A DNA stretch of 64,000 nucleotides from Apium graveolens (GCF_009905375.1 NC_133647.1:137759263-137823262); one strand, 5' to 3'. Numbered from the stretch's first letter, positions 1 to 13,351 are shown. Made by a program: numbers and translations. The notes: a model not told the origin generated them from the letters alone.

Positions 1-449
1 AGAGGAAGATAGGAAGCCAATGAATAGGAACCAGGAATAAGAGTCTTCCAAGTAGGTTCGTCAGGGGAGTGGTGTCCCAATCGGCGCGAGGCCCCGAATT
101 CAGAAAGGCCCCAAGTGAGAGTATTGGCCAGGGCGGCGGACAATCTAGGGCAATATTTCATAGCCAACCACGTGCCCCAATACCAGAATGTCAGACATGC
201 GGAAAAAGAAACCTTGGGATGTGCACCCAGGCAAGAGCCCCTCTGAAATATTACAGGTGCGACCAACCCGGACACCTTGCCAACAACTGTCCCCAATATA
301 GGAAGACATGTTTCCAATATGGGAAAGTAGGACATATGAGGAAGGATTGCCCGATAATAAAGCCCCCAGTCTCAGGTATGAGCAGAGCTGCATCCAACCG
401 ACCCCCAGCTGCTAGGACCTTCAACATGACTGTTCAGGATGCTGTTTGA
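1..449 (+). pseudogene. Gag C-terminal part of Gypsy A, degenerate zinc knuckles
   Basis: The C-terminal part of a Gypsy Gag polyprotein, the particle-forming and RNA-binding protein. Two adjacent CCHC-like knuckles are recognisable, but each has lost a cysteine. In the first the leading Cys is Tyr, leaving YRCDQPGHLANNC. In the second the second Cys is Tyr, giving CFQYGKVGHMRKDC. A TGA at 447-449 separates Gag from the protease region, which continues in the same frame from 450, so a single nonsense change split an original Gag-Pol frame. The start lies outside the window. Confidence 0.8.
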
Positions 450-3188
450 AACACTGACGTGATAGCAGGTACCCTTTTGTTAAATTCCGAGCATGCAAAT
501 GTCCTATTTGATTCTGGAGCAACCAAGTCATTTATATCTCAAGATTTTGCTAAAAAGTTAAAACTTAACATCATACCTTTACGCGAGATATTACAAGTGG
601 AAATAGCAAACAAAGAAATAATTCCTGTAAATCAAGTACACCCTAAGTGCAAGTTGAAATTAGAAGGGAAGGTCTTCGAGGTTGACCTAATCCCATTTGT
701 GTTAGAAGAATTTGATGTAATCTTAGGAATGGATTGGTTATCCAGTAACGGAGCGCAAATAGATTGTGAACGGAAGAGAGTAAAGATAAGAGTGCAGAAT
801 GAAAAAGAAGTAGTGTTTAAAGGTCAACAACAGAAACATAAATTTCTGACCATGCTACAAGCGAAAAGATTGTTAAGGAAGGGAAATGAGGCCTATTTGG
901 CTTATTTGATAGATACCAAGAAGAAGGTCCCTAATATACAGGACATGCCCGTAGTAAACGAATTTGAGGATGTATTCCCAGAGAACTTACCAGGGTTGCC
1001 ACCTGACAAGGAAATAGAATTCGCTATTAGAATTAGCACCAGGAACGACACCAGTATCCAAGGCCCCATATAGGCTAGCCCCAGTTGAGATGAAGGAACT
1101 AGCTTCTCAACTGCAAGAGTTATTAGATAATGGAATGAAAAGACCCAGTGTGTCACCATGGGGAGCACCAGTACTGTTCGTAAAGAAAAATGACGGCAGT
1201 ATGAGATTATGCATAGACTATCGAGAGCTGAATAAGCTGACTAATAAGAATAAGTACCCTCTCCCCAGGATTGATGACCTATTCGACCAACTCAAGGGAG
1301 CTGTACATTTTTCCAAAATAGATTTGAGAACAGGATATCACCAGTTAAAAATCAAACCGGAAGATATACCGAAGACTGCTTTTCACACTAGGTATGGGCA
1401 CTCCGAGTTCTTAGTCATGTCGTTTGGGTTAACCAATGCACCCGCAACCTTTATGGATTTGATGAACAGAGTGTTCAAAAATACCTGGATATATGTGTGA
1501 TAGTTTTTATAGATGATATTCTGATCTACTCAAGGACAGAGCAAGAACATGCAGAACATTTGAGGATAGTCTTACTTGAGGAATGAGAAATTATATGCCA
1601 AGTTCTCGAAGTACGAGTTTTGGTTGAGAGAAGTTCAGTTTTTAGGACATGTGGTGAGTAACAAATGAGTTTTAGTTGATCCTGCCAAAATAGAGGCGGT
1701 ATCCAATTGGGAAAGACCAACTACCCAAACAGAGGTTAGGAGTTTTATGGGTTTAGCAGGATATTACCGAAGATTCGTGCAAGACTTTGCTAAGATAGCC
1801 GGTCCACTGACAAGACTTAACCGGAAGACAGAAAAGTTTGTATGGACAGAGAAATGTGAGGAGAGTTTTCAAGAGCTGAAAAGGAGGCTGGTGTCACCAC
1901 CAGTGCTCGCTCTTCCCGATGGAAAGGGAGAGTTTGTGATATACAGCGACGCATCACTTAAAGGATTAGGATGTGTACTGATGTAGCACGGCAAAGTTAT
2001 AGCATATGCCTCTCGACAATTGAAGGAGTATGAGAGCAGATACCCGACGCATGATCTAGAACTAGCAGCCATAGTGTTTGCCCTGAAAATTTGGAGACAC
2101 TACTTATACGGTGAGAAATGCGAGATCTACACTGACCATAAAAGCCTCAAATATATTTTCACTCAGAAGGAACTGAACATGAGATACAGGAGATGGTTAG
2201 AGTTGATTAAGGACTACGACTGTGAAATTTTGTATCACCCGGGTAAAGCCAATGTGGTGGCTGACGCCCTTAGTAGGAAGGAAAGACTCAAGATGATAAT
2301 GACATCAGAGGAGTTAATTAAAGAATTTGAGAAAATGGAAATTGACGTGAGAATGACCGGTAAAGGAACAGAAGTATTATCTGAGATTCAGCTAGTGTCG
2401 AAACTGACTGAAAAGATACGAGTATGTCAGGAAAAGAAGATGAGCGAAGAAAGAGGAACATTGACCGGTGAAGAAGTGAGAAGCGAGAAGGATGAGAAAG
2501 GGATCATGAGGTATGCGTCCCGAATTTGGATTCCAAATGTGCAAGAGTTAAAGGTACGAAAATGTACCGTGACCTTAAGGAATATTATTGGTGGCCTAAC
2601 ATGAAGAGAGAAGTAGCATAGTGGGTCAGCAAGTGCTTGACATGTCAGAGAGTGAAATCGGAATATCAGCGACCTAGTGGACTATTACGGCCCCTGGAAA
2701 TTCCGGAATGGAAATGGGAGCATATAGCCATGGATTTTGTGACAGGCTTACCAAGGACAAAGACCAATCATGACGCCATATGGGTTATCATAGATAGATT
2801 GACCAAGTCTGCACACTTCCTACCAATCAACGAAAGGTACACCGTAGACAAGTTGGTGGATATTTACTTGAAGGAAATTATAGTGAGACATGGAGTTCCT
2901 GTAGCCATAGTGTCAGATAGAGACCCGAGGTTTAATTCTCGATTTTGGAGAAGCTTCCAGGAATGTGTAGGCACCAGACTAAACATGAGTACCGCTTACC
3001 ACCCCAGACTGATGGACAAAGTGAAAGGACTATTCAGACCCTAGAAGATATGCTACGAGTGTGTGCCATTGATTTCAAAGGAAATTGGGATGACCACTTA
3101 CCCCTAATCGAATTTGCTTACAACAATAGCTATCATGCTAGAATAGGAATGCCTCCGTATGAAGCTCTTTACAGAAGGAGATATCGCT
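450..3188 (+). pseudogene. Pol of Gypsy A, part 1: protease, RT, RNase H, integrase (broken)
   Basis: The aspartic protease motif DSGA is near 510-525. RT blocks run from about 1090, and the catalytic motif reads FIDD near 1510. RNase H carries [11 protein letters not shown] near 2130-2160 and VADALSRKE near 2260. The integrase has MDFVTGLPRT (first acidic residue) and SDRDPRF (second) before the element is cut at 3188. Damage seen: a frameshift near 1040, a shift before the FIDD motif near 1490, a TGA at about 1666, a TAG at 1984-1986, a TAG near 2617, and a shift in the integrase core near 3020. The frame resumes beyond element B at 28495. It cannot make a working polyprotein. Confidence 0.92.
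3184..3188. repeat. Left target-site duplication of Gypsy B (TCGCT)
   Basis: TCGCT lies directly left of the LTR of B and recurs directly right of it at 28490-28494. It is a perfect 5-bp duplication, as expected for LTR-retrotransposon integration. Confidence 0.92.
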
Positions 3189-5174
3189 TATAACACCCCC
3201 AAATCCGGGGTCGGGGATCCAGGTTGTCACGAGTTCCATTTCCCTTATCAATACTTAATCTTAACAGTCAACCAACTACTGCGTACTGTAACCCCACAAT
3301 ATACACACACACACACCACAAGTTATAGTCACAGAGATGAATACCAAAAATAACACAAGTCATTTTATTCCACAATTATAAACCATTTCACCTTAAAAAG
3401 GGTTTCTGAATAATTTACATATTCTTTGCCATTATTACAATTCATAAATATACATAAGTCTGGTACATCGAAAGTTGAAAGCCTAGCCTATTGGTAGATC
3501 CTACCTCAGCTACACGGCATCAAAGCCTACAGGAAACTGCGGAACATTTCCTATCTGCTCGCGAATTGGGAGCTTGATCCTATTCATCTTGTCTATCTGT
3601 TGTTGTGTGATGAAAGAAGAAAGCAAGGGTGAGCAACAAGCCCACCGAAATAATATGTATAATAATTAACAATATATGAGCATTCTCATAGTACTCATGA
3701 AAGTCTTGGTCAAGAAGAAATGAACCAAGTTTGATATCTTAACGCGATCAAGTCATAAAATATTCAGTATATATGTATATATATACTTTTCAAAATCTTG
3801 GAAGTCCTCTTTCATGCATAATATACACAGAGTTCCAGTTTATAACTGTATAAAAATATCATTGCAAGGTGATGTCATATATCTAACCTTGTCTCAACGT
3901 TTTTGTGAAAATCTTTGTCATGCATAAGATAATCATTAAACAGATATAAGTTGAAAAGATGAAGTTACAAGATACTCCAATATACTTATATCTTTTCCGA
4001 ATACTACTTGAACTACCACCGTTCAAGTTATAATTAGTTTCAAAAGTTCATCACATAGATGAGACTACAAGACAAGATTTGAATAGATTCAATCTTTGAA
4101 TATCATTATAAATAATGAAGTTACGAGATACTTCATTAAGTCCCGATATATATATACACCTATATATATATATACATTTCATACACTCCTTGAAAACCTC
4201 TGTTATGAAAATAATAAACAGGGTTGCAATATCCAATGAATTTGGAAAGGAGAAAACCTTGGCATAAACCTGATATCTTGCTGATCAGGCAAAGATACCA
4301 ATAAGTAACCTTTTCTACTAGTAGATGGACGAATTCCCCACCGGTCATCATCCTGGCCGCAATAGGACCTTATGCTGGACTGCCACTCAGCCACTTACGC
4401 ATTTGATGGACTCCCACTGAGCCACTTACACTTTCATGGACGCCCACTGAGCACATGTTGCTTATGCCGACTCAATAGATGGACTTACTTCCCGAATGTT
4501 GGGTAAGTAATCAATTCATTTATCAAAACAGCAACCTCGTTGCAAATATAAAATACACCAAAGAGCCGGATCCCTCAGGTTTTGAGCGAATATTTAAATC
4601 CCCTACGAAAGGAAGATCTTAAATATAAAAATGAGTTTTCGGATCCGCTCTAACTTTTAGAAAATCATTTTGAAGACTCGAAAATATTTTTAAGAATGTT
4701 TGGAGTAATGCTGATTTAATAAAATAAATCAGTCCCAATATATTTAGAAAATATCTGAATATTATATTTAAATAATATTCACATAAAGAATAATCTTTAT
4801 AAAAATAATTGAAGTAGAAGTTTTAAAACTCATACTTGGAATGAATATTAATAACCAAAGATATACTTATACGAAAGTATGATCTTTATTTGAATAATCG
4901 AAAATAAGTTTGATTATCGAAACATTATTCTTTAATAAAATAAAGAATATTATTTAATAAATAAGCGGAGTCATAAGTCCACGAATGAATATTCAAAATA
5001 ATATTCATAAAATAAACGGAGTCATAAGTCCTCGAATGAATATTCAACTAATAATATTCATCAATTAAAATAAACAGAGTCATAAGTCCTCGAATGAATA
5101 TTCAACTAATATTCATTATTTAAAATAAAGTTATCGAATAAAACTTATTCGATTAATAGTTTTGAAAACTATAT

Positions 5175-5230
<56 letters not shown>

Positions 5231-7267
5231 CTCGGGAACATCGACTCCCGGTTTTAGAAAATGTTCACCTTTGGGTCCCCTATACTAAGGGTATACGCAA
5301 CTACTGCTTATCTCTAGCATAGGTATTATGCAACTATAAGCATTTGAATCAACAATTAGATATCAAGATTATGAAACAAGCATGCATATATACCATATCA
5401 ACATGCTCCAATATATCGCAAGATTTGTTATTAACAATCATGCACTTATCACAAGATAATGCATATACATATATACATCACAACAACTGTATAACGGGTA
5501 GAAAACTTGCCTGAGCAACTAGGGGTGACAAATGGCTTGGGACGAGTCTGGTAACCTATAAACAACATATAAGTTGGAATTAAACCAAAGTCGCTTATGA
5601 ATCTATACTTTAACCAATTAGACTCTAACACTCGCTTAGCGCTCAACGATTCTCTTAAGTCGCTCGAGTACCCTCGGCTCCACCATTTTTAATAAATTAA
5701 CCATTAAGGGTTTTAAGGCGATTCTTTCGCAAGTGCCTTACCAACTGCCTAATACACTTTACATAAATGATTTATACTCCAATTATTCATTTAAGGTCTT
5801 TAACCTATGTTTCAAAGTATGGCGAGGGGTAATGGTTCATTCGCGAAACGCCGTTACTTAAAATGGTCGTTTCTCCTAAACCGTACATCGGATTCAAACG
5901 AACCACATATCAAAATGAAGCTCGTAACATGAACTATCTAATCATGGCAATGGTCAAAACCTAACAGTGAGTCCTCGGGTCCTGATTGTTAAGAACAAAA
6001 CAGTCTAAAGTAAATCGGACATTACGACGGCTATGTTTACGTGATTACCAATTTTTATCATACTCTAAATCAACCACCAATCAACCACAATTCAACCATA
6101 CAACCAAACTCCATACTTACAATGCTACAACAGCCCCAATAACTCAATATTTCCAAATTTATACTACTTCCCATCATGAACTAAAAGCTTTACTTAAGTT
6201 CTTTAACTGATCAACAAGATTTACAACTCCAAACATATCACAAAACCAACACATCTCTAAATACTCAATAATCAATCTTCTCATGAACCATACTAAACAT
6301 AAAAGCTCTAAATATACAAAAGTAGCGCTAGGGTTTGAGATTATACCTTCCTTGGTGAGTAGGAGTAACTAATTAGCTTGGAATCACCCTTGAAAGTCCT
6401 TACCCAAGCTTAATCTAAACAAAAACTCAAGAACAAAATTTTAAGTTCTTGAAAAACACTATTCACCCTCTTCTTCCATGAATTTTAGGAAGAGATTGTG
6501 AAGGAATTTGAAGCTCAAACTTGTAGGATAGCTATATCTATGCATAAGGAGTATTAGATAATTACCTCACTAATTAACAAGGCTTGGATCTTGGATTTTG
6601 GATTTTTCTTTCTTGAAAGAATGAAAGGGCCAAGAGCTCTTAGCTTGAAATGGGAAGTCAACTTGTGTTTTTGGTAAAATGATTTGTTGGTTGGTTGTTT
6701 TTGCTTTTGTTTTAATTATTTACCTTTTAATCATGGTGATTTTTGTGTGGCTTAAAATCAACCACACTTCCTTCCCTTTTGGTCATGCTTAGGACATCAA
6801 TTCTATGTCATCTTCCCATGCTTGTCCTCTTCTTATTGGTGTGATGACATCATCCTCACTAACCGCTGATCTGTTATACGGTTCGCTTAACTTTCGTTTT
6901 CGTTTATCGTTTGAGGGATCATACCCGGGATCTTATTACTTGGGTTCCCTTAACCTTTCTCAATACATTATATTCATTTTATGATCCTCTCTTATAATCC
7001 TTGAATTTAAATCCTTTTTATCTTGTTCCCTTATACTCAATTCTTTCGGTATCTGACAGATTTTCGGGAAAAAATCAAAGTGTTCGAATTTGGATTCTGA
7101 CGATCTTTACATACACTTATATCCCATATAAAGTACTAATAAGATCTCAGAATAACAATAGAAGAACCCCTACATAGTGTGGCATGGAAAGTTTTCTTAT
7201 TCAGCATAATCTGCAAAACACTATTTATAAGGGTTACTAAAATTTCAAAAATTTTGGGGTTATTACA
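3189..7267 (-). repeat. Left LTR (3' LTR) of Gypsy B, 4079 bp
   Basis: It matches 25646-28489 almost throughout, except for about 1.24 kb (roughly 3262-4508) that is missing from the right copy. It ends at 7267 in TTATTACA, followed by the polypurine tract of the minus strand. No gene is supported inside. A 65-codon minus-strand ORF at 5449-5646 recurs with the same protein in the other LTR, which LTR duplication alone explains. Confidence 0.92.
5176..5223. repeat. (AT)n microsatellite in the left LTR of B
   Basis: About 48 bp of alternating A and T. The matching tract in the right LTR, near 26382-26415, is shorter and interrupted, so it has changed length since insertion. Confidence 0.9.
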
Positions 7268-7282
7268 GTCTCCCCTCCTTAA
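7268..7282 (-). other. Polypurine tract of Gypsy B
   Basis: The minus strand reads AAGGAGGGGAGAC directly before the LTR start. This is the usual plus-strand DNA primer of an LTR retrotransposon and fixes the element's direction. Confidence 0.8.
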
Positions 7283-7289
7283 AAGGATT

Positions 7290-7937
7290 CCGTCCCAGAA
7301 TCAGGAAAAAATGAATAGGGATACTTTCTTAGCATTGCACTTTCTAACTCTCAAGTCAATCTTCCTACATTGTGGTTCTACCATCAAGCTCTGACTAGTT
7401 TGATAGCCCTTCTCCCAAGCACTTATTTCTTTTCAATCTATAACCTTTCCCGGTTGCTCCATATAGGTTACGTCTGGTTGCATGTCGATGCGCTCATATG
7501 CCCCTATTTGTCTGGCATCCGAATTATACTTCCTTAATATTGATACGTGGAACACGTTATAAATTTGCTACAGGTTCGGGGGTAGGGCTAGCTCATATGC
7601 TAACTTCCCAATACGTCTTAATACTTAAGGGTCCAACAATTCGAGGGCTTAGCTTTCCTTTCTTTTGAAACCTCATCCATTCTTTCCCAGGGAATACCTA
7701 TAACAACACTAGGTCCCCTACTTCCTAACCTTTGTCCTTTTGTGTCGAATCAACATACTTCTTATGTCCATCTCGGGCTACTACCAGCCGTCCTCTGATT
7801 AGATCTATTATATCCTTGGTCCTTTGGACCACTGCTGGTTCGAGCATCTTGCGCTCTGCAATCTTCATCCTAACATAAGGGTGATCGACATTGTCTTCCC
7901 TCAAGGATCTCATAAGGCGATACCTCGATACTGACAT
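7290..7937 (-). pseudogene. Integrase C-terminus and chromodomain remnant of Gypsy B
   Basis: The minus-strand product near 7725-7880 shows RGRLVVARDGHKKYVDSTQK, the counterpart of RKRLVAAQDRQKKYADQTRK in element A. Near 7470-7500 DMQPDVTYMEQP matches the stretch before A's chromodomain-like tail. Stops and shifts break the rest. It lies just before the polypurine tract, where the end of Pol belongs. Confidence 0.7.
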
Positions 7938-10899
7938 ACGATCAATTATCGTGAGAAAACTTAATCCGCGTTAAGTGATCATTCCAAATTCTTTCAAGTC
8001 TATTGAACCGACTCTCATCATAGCTTCTAGCATTATAGCTTTTGCTTCTCAATACCCATTCTTTTCCAGTTCGTAGTCCTTACTATCTTCCGTACATAAT
8101 ACTATACTGGTTACAATTTTGCTCGTTAGCATTCTATAACCTTTTAATAATTGCGTCAACCTTAGTATCACGAACGTGTTAGATTCGGAATACCACCGCA
8201 CTGATACTACTCCTTCCTAGCTGCTTTTATCTTTGAAAGCTTAATCCATCGTATAGAAGTAAAAGAATTTATTGAGAGATCACTATGATCATGAACACTT
8301 GTTCTATTGCATAGTTAGTACAGAAGGTGGCCAGCTTTTAGTACTTGACAAGCAATTAAACAACATGTGGTATCCTACTAGGCTTCTATCACACAGATAG
8401 GTAGTCATTCGGCAATACCTCCCCTTCTGGAAGGGTTGTTCTTCTCAGCTTATATGAAATGAAAAGGAGAGAAAAGAACGAATTGAAGAGAATTGTATAT
8501 ATAAAATATACTGCCACAAAATATCTGGCTTGGAATCTACCTCTGAACTATAGAGGTTTATCATAGGAGAACAAAACATATCCGTATATATATCAACATC
8601 AGGTATTATAGCATCATATTTCACATGCCTAAATATTTTTGATATTCTGTCCATCATTCTATGGACCCATGCTCCTGCTCGAGCATATACACAATCACCT
8701 TTGAAACTCCCTCGACATCGAAAATCGAATCTGGGATCTCATTCTACATATCACCATTACTAGAATTCTATGCTTGCACCGCAACCTTCCTCGTATAGTA
8801 ATACGACTTTCTATTGATAAGAAAGAATAAATATTCAATAGGTAAATAATCGACCTAGTTTTTCTATCAAAGATAACTTATACGTCCACACGACCCGATT
8901 AGTGGTACTCAATCTCAACATCCATTCCAATACAACTCTCATGCTTGTAATCAGCTCATTACTCGCTGAATCATTGCTGCATTACTTATGGCCCACCACT
9001 GACCTACTATCGTAATTCACTTTCCATGAAATCTTAATATCTAACCATACGGAGTCCATACATGTCGTATAGAATTCTCCTAAGGAGGTAACATAATTAC
9101 CATTCATGATTCATGAAGAACACTCTAGATCCTGAAGTACATACATGACATGAAGCAGATAAAATTGCAGAAGAGTTTCAATCAAAGCAACGATAGCAGG
9201 TTAATACCATTCTTAATCATATACCTTCAATAGAAGACTTAACTCGAAGATTCGTTTAGTCCTTTTTGAAACATGGTCCTGGATTATCCTCAAGATAGTT
9301 CCTTCTAAGATAGATAGCCCGCTCATGGCGATTATACGAATTAAACCTTTACCAAACTACTATTACGGTTGGGTATTGCACAGTCATCAGATGGAATGTC
9401 AATCTTCCACACCATAATACAACCTTCACGGCCTTAACCATTATCACTATATTCTTCTGGCACGAGCGCCTATAATTGTCCTCTTACACTTAAAGTGTCG
9501 GCCACCTCTTTGGCCTTTCTTGATAGTAATATTTCCTTATAATTAATGTCATTTTAACCATTTTCACTAAATTTTCTACCTCATTTCCAATCACTGCTTG
9601 TGTGAAGATGTTTTCCTTAAAATCTGATGAGTAAAAAAAAATATCACCATTTTTCTATAAGTTATTGCCTCAGTCTTTAGAAGTTAATCATTGTCACGAC
9701 TGACTCTCGATCATACTTAGGACATCTTTTATCTTAGGTCCTAATTGCCCTGAACAATTTCGACCTTTACTGGTTCGATCCATACTTTCTCGTGGTTTAA
9801 CACGTGCCCCACTTGGCATTATTATAATTACGTCACATTTCCTTTATCAAAATTTCTATTCTTGAGAACTTTGAATATTACCTTTCTCCTTGTTAAACCT
9901 CTAAGGTTATCCTTAAATCCTTCATCAGGTACACCCTAGGCACAGGGTATATCAAGATACCATTTACTAATACCAGAATGATTGTCTATATAGTTCTGAA
10001 AAATTTCTCCACTAATCCTTAAAGGTTGTTGTTACCTTAATCCTTTCCAATTTATACTGTCAAACTCATACTATCCTTATTAAGGGTGAAATGCCAACCT
10101 TTATGCATTCCCCTAGGATTCATTCTAAGTTACAGATTTTCTATCCTTAATTCCACCTTTAAAAAGGTACATGCATCCTTCCATGGATAAATCAAGTCAT
10201 ATGTCCTTGATAGATTATCTTATTCAATCATTCCCACCCAGATAGTCTATACCAATTTCACAATAGCATCTTTATTCAAACTGAGGTCAACCCATATGGC
10301 CTTCAAAAGATAAAAATGGTTACCCGCTTTCCTTTCCTAATTTGGTAATGAAAATAGGGATGTTCTGGAAGATATTGGTCGTGTTCAACGTGAACTTCTT
10401 CTTAATAACTCCTCATTTACTTTTGTTGTTTATCTGAACAGTCATCTCAATGTTGGGATATCCTTCATACCTGGCGTCTCCCTTTCTGGGTATCATGCCA
10501 CCGGTCTTATATATACTTCACATTCTTGAAGGTCACTTCCTTCATCCCATTTTTCTAATATCTTGTTATCCTGTCTCCTCAGTCCATCCGTGTTTTCTTA
10601 TTAGCCCATCGATCTATCTCGAAGTGTCTTCCAATACTCCCACCTTAAAGGGGATACAATATACATATCACTTATTCCTTAAACCATCAACTTTAACTCA
10701 TGGTGAATCACCCTCATCCCGACGATTACATACTTCTCTATTTCTATTTCTATGAGTCTTTAAAGTTTCCTCATACCCAACTCCCTTATCATTCCTCAAA
10801 CTTTATTGCCTTTATATTCCTTTTCACTTCAGTTCTTTTATTTTCATTTCTATTACAACCATTTCATGAACCAACACAATATAAGCATTGATTTCAAAC
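7938..10899 (-). other. Decayed internal sequence of Gypsy B
   Basis: No intact reading frame is supported. The position between a gag-like block and the integrase end suggests mutated gag-pol DNA. A weak RT-like trace on the minus strand near 9780-9820 may be the block holding PSGAPV, but it is uncertain. Short open frames here (for example 8445-8657 minus and 10450-10755 plus) match nothing recognisable. Confidence 0.5.
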
Positions 10900-11540
10900 A
10901 TCACGTCGTTCTAGAATTCTTGTCCTCCAGACGAATCTTGACAACTTTTACAACTTAGATTCATAACTCATCATACTCGTCCGCCTTTGTTCTGGCTCTA
11001 AAGCTTTTACACTATCTCTATAACCTTGGGAATTACTTTCCCGAAAACAATTGACTGAACTTTAATCAGTTTATTATAACCTCTGGCTCCGTGCCTTTCT
11101 TGGTCTTTCACCAGTGGGTGGTCTCTCTCTTAGGAGGGTAAGTGACAAAAACAGTCTTTTTCGCTTCGTCAATTATTTAGAATCTCAAATGGTTCCTATA
11201 TTTCCTTTATCCAGGCTCTTGCCTCGCTGGGTCAGTTTGTTCCTTGGAACTCTGAGAACTTAGCGACTTAAAGGTCCTGAAAAAATTTCTCACCGTATTG
11301 TTTCCTTAGGGTGGTGGTTGGGGATAATAGTCTAAGTTCTGTCTAGAAAGGTCCATAAATTATCGTATAGGAGTACCGTCTCGGGTCTCCTTTCCTTACT
11401 CGACTTCTGTTTCCTTAGTCTGAATATTCCCTCCTCCTCCCCATAATCGGGGTCATCCTACATGTTTTAAATCCTCATTTTCCACTTCATTATGTTATGG
11501 GTTCCTTCTATCTTGATGGCGACCTCCCTGACTATCACGT
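10900..11540 (-). pseudogene. Gag-like block of Gypsy B, out of normal order
   Basis: The minus-strand translation at about 11150-11270 reads, with stops, FSEFQGTN, then PSEARAWIKEI and EPFEILNN. This resembles the Gag core of Tekay-type elements, where a P-E-F-x-G-T, A-x-A-W-L-K-E-I and F-E-I-L order is usual. Upstream sequence (11400-11540) looks like an arginine/asparagine-rich Gag N-terminus. It is oddly placed after the RT/RNase H and integrase start of the same strand. Confidence 0.5.
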
Positions 11541-11579
11541 TCAGGGTTTGCCCTAAATCTTATTCCTCGAACTACGGCT

Positions 11580-12410
11580 TTCACCTAATATGTCATCTTT
11601 AAGCTCTTGAACGTTTGGAACCCAAATTCTGTAGGAATACCTCATTATTCCCTTATCCTCTTTCTCGGTATTAATCTCTTCTCTATTTGTTGGCTCTCCA
11701 CCTTCATTCATCACTTTTTCTTGGCACAATATGATCTTTCCAATAATTCGGGCTGTATTGCAATCTCAAACAGCTTTTCGGTACCGGCTCTGGTTACCTT
11801 CACTTGTATTTCCATTTTCTCAAAATCTCTTATAAACTCTCCCAAAGACATTATCATCTTGAGTCTCTCCTTTTTACTAAGGGCATCAGCCACCACATTG
11901 GCTTTCCCCGAATGATAAAGAATCTCCCAATCATAATTCTTGATTAGCTCTAACCGCCTCCTCTGGCGTATGTTGAGCTCTTTCTACGGGAAAATGTACT
12001 AGAGCACTTATGGCTTAGGTAAATCTCGCACTTCTCTCCATACAAGTAGTGCCTCCAATCTTTAGGGCAAAACTATTGCCACGAGCCCAAGCTCATGGGT
12101 GGGGATATCGAATTTTATATTCCCTTAATTTTCTTGACGCGTACGCGAGTACCTTGTTGTGCTATATAAGAGCACCCTAATTCCTTATGTGAAGCGTCAA
12201 TACAAATCACAAAATCTCCTTTTTCATCCGGCAATGCCAACATAGGGGCCATCACCAATCTTTGCTTCAGTTCTTGAAAGTTGTTCTCGCATTTCTCTGT
12301 CCATTCAAACTTCTCAGTCTTACGAGTAAGCCACATTAGAGGGCTACTATCTTTACAAACTTGAACGCACCTCCGGTAGTGACCGGCCAATCCTACCTCT
12401 GGTAGTCGCC
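11580..12410 (-). pseudogene. RT end, RNase H and integrase start of Gypsy B
   Basis: The 12115-12390 segment encodes GHYRRCVQV, then LTRKTEKFEWTEKCENNFQE and ALPDEKGDFVICIDASHKEL, closely matching the RT-RNase H junction of element A. 11711-11896 encodes the RNase H end ([15 protein letters not shown]). RIWVPNVQELK near 11605-11640 is the integrase start. Frames are broken between these pieces. Confidence 0.78.
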
Positions 12411-12439
12411 CTAACCGTAGTCATCAATTCCTCAGTAGT

Positions 12440-12780
12440 CCTTTATTCATTCTTGTCAGGATCCTCCACGGGATTCTTCTCAGCAACAATCTCTTCTAGG
12501 ACAACATCCTCAACCGCTACATCCTCAATATGAACATCATCCAGTCCTGCGTTAGGACCCTCTATCGGATCCACAATCTGATCTCCAGTAAGTAATAAAA
12601 CATCATCGCGTTGTTGCTCCTCATCCTCAGGGTTCGGAGTCCCGCTACTATATACGATAACGAACTACGCTTCTATCACGATATTTATAAGGGTTCCCAT
12701 AAGGGTTTTAACTGTCAGTACTACGTTAGGTAGCCCGACTATGAACTTGGCAAGAGTTCTTATTATCTTAGTGAACTTAT
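12440..12780 (-). pseudogene. Acidic Gag N-terminal remnant of Gypsy B
   Basis: The minus strand holds a run rich in Asp, Glu and Val (12450-12640), interrupted by stops, where the Gag start should lie after the leader. Identification rests mainly on position. It joins directly to the RT end at about 12410, so most of Gag, the protease and much of RT have been deleted at this point. Confidence 0.4.
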
Positions 12781-12810
12781 TATCTTAACGTCACATCATC
12801 TCTGAGGTTT

Positions 12811-12815
12811 ATAAC
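12811..12815. repeat. Left target-site duplication of copia C (ATAAC)
   Basis: ATAAC flanks the 5' LTR of C and recurs immediately after the 3' LTR at 25620-25624: a perfect 5-bp duplication. Confidence 0.95.
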
Positions 12816-12890
12816 TGTTAGGAATATATGTGCATTAGTTTGATGATATGTTTAACAAAACACTTAAGTAGAAATTCAGTGTCTGTAGCC

Positions 12891-13240
12891 TCAACGGATA
12901 AGACCACTTTGGCTATCCGTTGATGGTGTAGCTTTACTTAGAAATAAGTCTAGTGTTGTAGCATATTTCAGTCTCTGTATTTAAGATGTAATTCTTAGAA
13001 GTTGAGAGAAACTATGAGTCATGTTGACTACTAGAAGATATGCAGATAGGAAGGCCAATTGTAAATATTTCATGCCTTGTAATTTTGTATAAATGAAGTG
13101 GTATCAACGGATGACTTAAAGACCTTCAACGGATGAGAAGCTAAGCTTCAACGGATGTCTCTAAAGCTTCAACGGATAACATCCTTCAACGGATGAGTGC
13201 ATCAACGGATGAAAGCTTCAACGGATGTTCTGTTGATTAA
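12891..13240. repeat. TCAACGGAT motif cluster in the 5' LTR of C
   Basis: Nine exact 9-mers (eight as TCAACGGAT, one as ATCCGTTGA) plus a decayed copy ending in CCGTTGAT. Seven fall within about 130 bp (13093-13225), 12-25 bp apart. The identical array is in the 3' LTR (about 24681-25030). Confidence 0.95.
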
Positions 13241-13351
13241 CCGTTGATAAGTGGTAGTTGTACCTACAAACAGAGGCACGTGGGTGAACAGAGATAACTG
13301 AAATGTGGCAGCCTAATTTCAGGAACATCAGAAAAAGCAGCCGTTCTACTC

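Noticed and set aside
5449..5646. A 65-codon frame with the same product in both LTRs of Gypsy B (also 26637-26834)
   Set aside because: LTRs are copies of one sequence, so identity is expected; no start context, domain or codon constraint supports a gene.
10450..10891. Plus-strand frames rich in Leu, Phe, Ser and Pro
   Set aside because: They are the antisense of decayed A-rich Gag sequence of Gypsy B and resemble no protein.
12891..13240. Regularly repeated short motif resembling a CRISPR array
   Set aside because: The units are only 9-10 bp, spacing is irregular, both orientations occur, and they lie in a plant retrotransposon LTR.
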